Origin: Candidatus Zixiibacteriota bacterium
GTDB lineage: Bacteria > Zixibacteria > MSB-5A5 > GN15 > FEB-12
Direction: 5' to 3'
DNA length: 64,000 nt
Assembly: GCA_028289585.1 (NCBI GenBank)
Contig: JANQPI010000010.1
Coordinates: forward strand, 496,001 to 560,000
Of the stretch, positions 63,134 to 64,000 are shown piece after piece; within the stretch, counting starts at the first letter, position 1, and every line of letters starts with the position of its first letter. Made by a program: the position numbers and the translations under genes. Below the pieces are notes generated by a model. The model was not told the origin of the DNA, made no database searches, and saw only the letters and a list, made by a program, of their open reading frames with translations.

Positions 63134-63894
63134 TTGGACACTGGTTCGTTTCGCTCTTTTTCCACTCGGTTTTCCTGCATCGCTACGCCTCACACCGTCA
63201 GTTCACGATGTCACCGCTGACCGAGAGAATTTTTTTCATTCTGACATGGATTGTACAGGGTTCTTCGTTCTTGCACCCCAAAGCGTATGCGATCATGCAC
63301 CGGCTACATCATACGCATTCGGACTCCGACCTCGATCCCCATTCTCCGCATCATCATGGCTCAGTGCTCAGCATGATGCGCGATACGTACATGCTCTATC
63401 GCGGACTGTCGAAAGACTTTATCAAGGGAAAGGGGGATGCCTTTGAGGAAGCCGTACCGTCGTGGCCGGCTCTGGAGAAGTTCGCTGATCTCACTCCTGT
63501 GCGTATCGGCTGGATTGTCGTCTATGCAGCTATCTATGCGCTGTTGGTAACGTCCTGGTGGGGTTGGTTGCTTTTTCCGATCACCGTTGTCATGGGGCCG
63601 CTTCAGGGAGCGCTGGTCAACTGGTGCGGTCACAAGTATGGCTATGTGAACTTCCGGGAGACTGCCGACGGCTCACGCAATACGCTCCCGTTTGACCTGC
63701 TGGGTATGGGAGAGTTGTTCCAGAATAATCATCACCGCTATCCGCGGCGTGCCAATTTCGCGGTTCGGCGGTTTGAGTTCGATCCGACCTTCCCGATCCT
63801 CCGATTGATGAACTGGCTCAAGATTATTCAGTTTCGACCGCATGCGGTCAGTGTGACCAAAGCGCCCAAGCCTACGGAGTCACAAGCCGCCTAG
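63112..63894 (+). CDS. membrane fatty-acid desaturase
   Basis: A 260-residue membrane di-iron desaturase. The three histidine boxes are visible: HRYASH (about residue 22), HRLHHTH (about 63) and NNHHRYP (about 205). The HQ/HNHH spacing suits acyl-lipid or acyl-CoA delta-9-type desaturases, and there are four to five hydrophobic segments. The start at 63112 has GGAG upstream and overlaps copy 2 by 22 bases. As the last visible gene of the lipid operon it could supply the double bond used by, or act after, the methyltransferases. Confidence 0.87.
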   Translation: MAIVAFVIGHWFVSLFFHSVFLHRYASHRQFTMSPLTERIFFILTWIVQGSSFLHPKAYAIMHRLHHTHSDSDLDPHSPHHHGSVLSMMRDTYMLYRGLSKDFIKGKGDAFEEAVPSWPALEKFADLTPVRIGWIVVYAAIYALLVTSWWGWLLFPITVVMGPLQGALVNWCGHKYGYVNFRETADGSRNTLPFDLLGMGELFQNNHHRYPRRANFAVRRFEFDPTFPILRLMNWLKIIQFRPHAVSVTKAPKPTESQAA

Positions 63895-64000
63895 GGGCCG
63901 TCCGTAATCCCATAAATCGTGCCATAGAACCCGAGTGCGGGAAAGCGGTTAAGACCGCCGTAGCTGGGGAGGTAGATGGCATTGAGTTCAAATCTCCCGA

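Noticed and set aside
1-64000. CRISPR array
   Set aside because: No regularly spaced repeats of 24-40 bases and no cas-like protein were found on either strand.
63895-64000. tRNA or att site at the right edge (a TTCAAATCTC T-arm-like word)
   Set aside because: No acceptable anticodon stem or acceptor pairing can be formed in the visible bases, and the window ends there. No gene is seen in this 106-base tail.

Overview
The window looks like chromosomal DNA from an uncultured Gram-negative bacterium. The secreted FG-GAP protein with a paired dockerin tail, the DUF5916 outer-membrane protein, several Hanks-type kinase/TPR proteins and leaderless promoters point to the FCB side of the tree, possibly a Zixibacteria-like lineage. 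That placement is inference, since no rRNA or ribosomal protein is present. Genes are densely packed and mostly on the + strand, with many ATGA/GTGA stop-start overlaps.

Layout: (1) 1-10164 is the right part of a mobile defence island. It holds decayed IS3 fragments, then a co-directional operon of a PLD-SNF2 helicase, an Eco57I-like DNA methyltransferase split in two reading frames, an unknown 166-aa protein and a UvrD-like helicase. It ends at a tRNA 3' fragment. (2) 10.4-13.1 kb encodes a secreted FG-GAP/dockerin protein. (3) 13.2-24.8 kb is a signalling block (two Ser/Thr kinase-TPR proteins, GAF-PP2C and FHA-GAF-PP2C phosphatases) with pyrE and the preQ0/preQ1 genes queC-queE-queD and queF set inside it. 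(4) 24.8-28.3 kb has an EamA transporter, an ornithine aminotransferase-like gene and queG. (5) 28.3-39.0 kb is a ten-gene operon covering the oxidative pentose phosphate pathway plus glucokinase and thiamine pyrophosphokinase.

(6) tRNA-Gln(CUG) at 39.05 kb is the target of a roughly 5-kb integrated island (39092-44063) bounded by a 32-bp tRNA-derived direct repeat. It carries an integrase fragment fused in frame to a lytic transglycosylase-like domain, an exported protein, a 54-aa Cys-rich protein missed by length-limited ORF calling, and a membrane FGE-domain protein. Both islands have a GTGACC-5-GTGACC repeat pair at exactly the same distance (142 bp) from the tRNA T-arm, so they are probably related elements. 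(7) 44.2-49.6 kb is a regulatory module: a pseudokinase-TPR-GAF-AAA+ activator lacking a recognisable GAFTGA loop, a sigma-54-like promoter, a small exported protein and an HTH regulator. (8) 49.8-56.6 kb has msrA, a DUF5916 protein, an alanine dehydrogenase-family enzyme, a DEAD-box RNA helicase and a second EamA transporter. (9) 56.9-63.9 kb is an eight-gene lipid-modification operon (DUF2878, DUF1295, lipocalin, FAD oxidoreductase, DUF1365, two CFA-synthase-like methyltransferases, desaturase).

The best candidates for something undescribed are the PLD-SNF2/split-methyltransferase/UvrD operon, the unusual AAA+ activator with its small exported neighbour, and the lipid operon.
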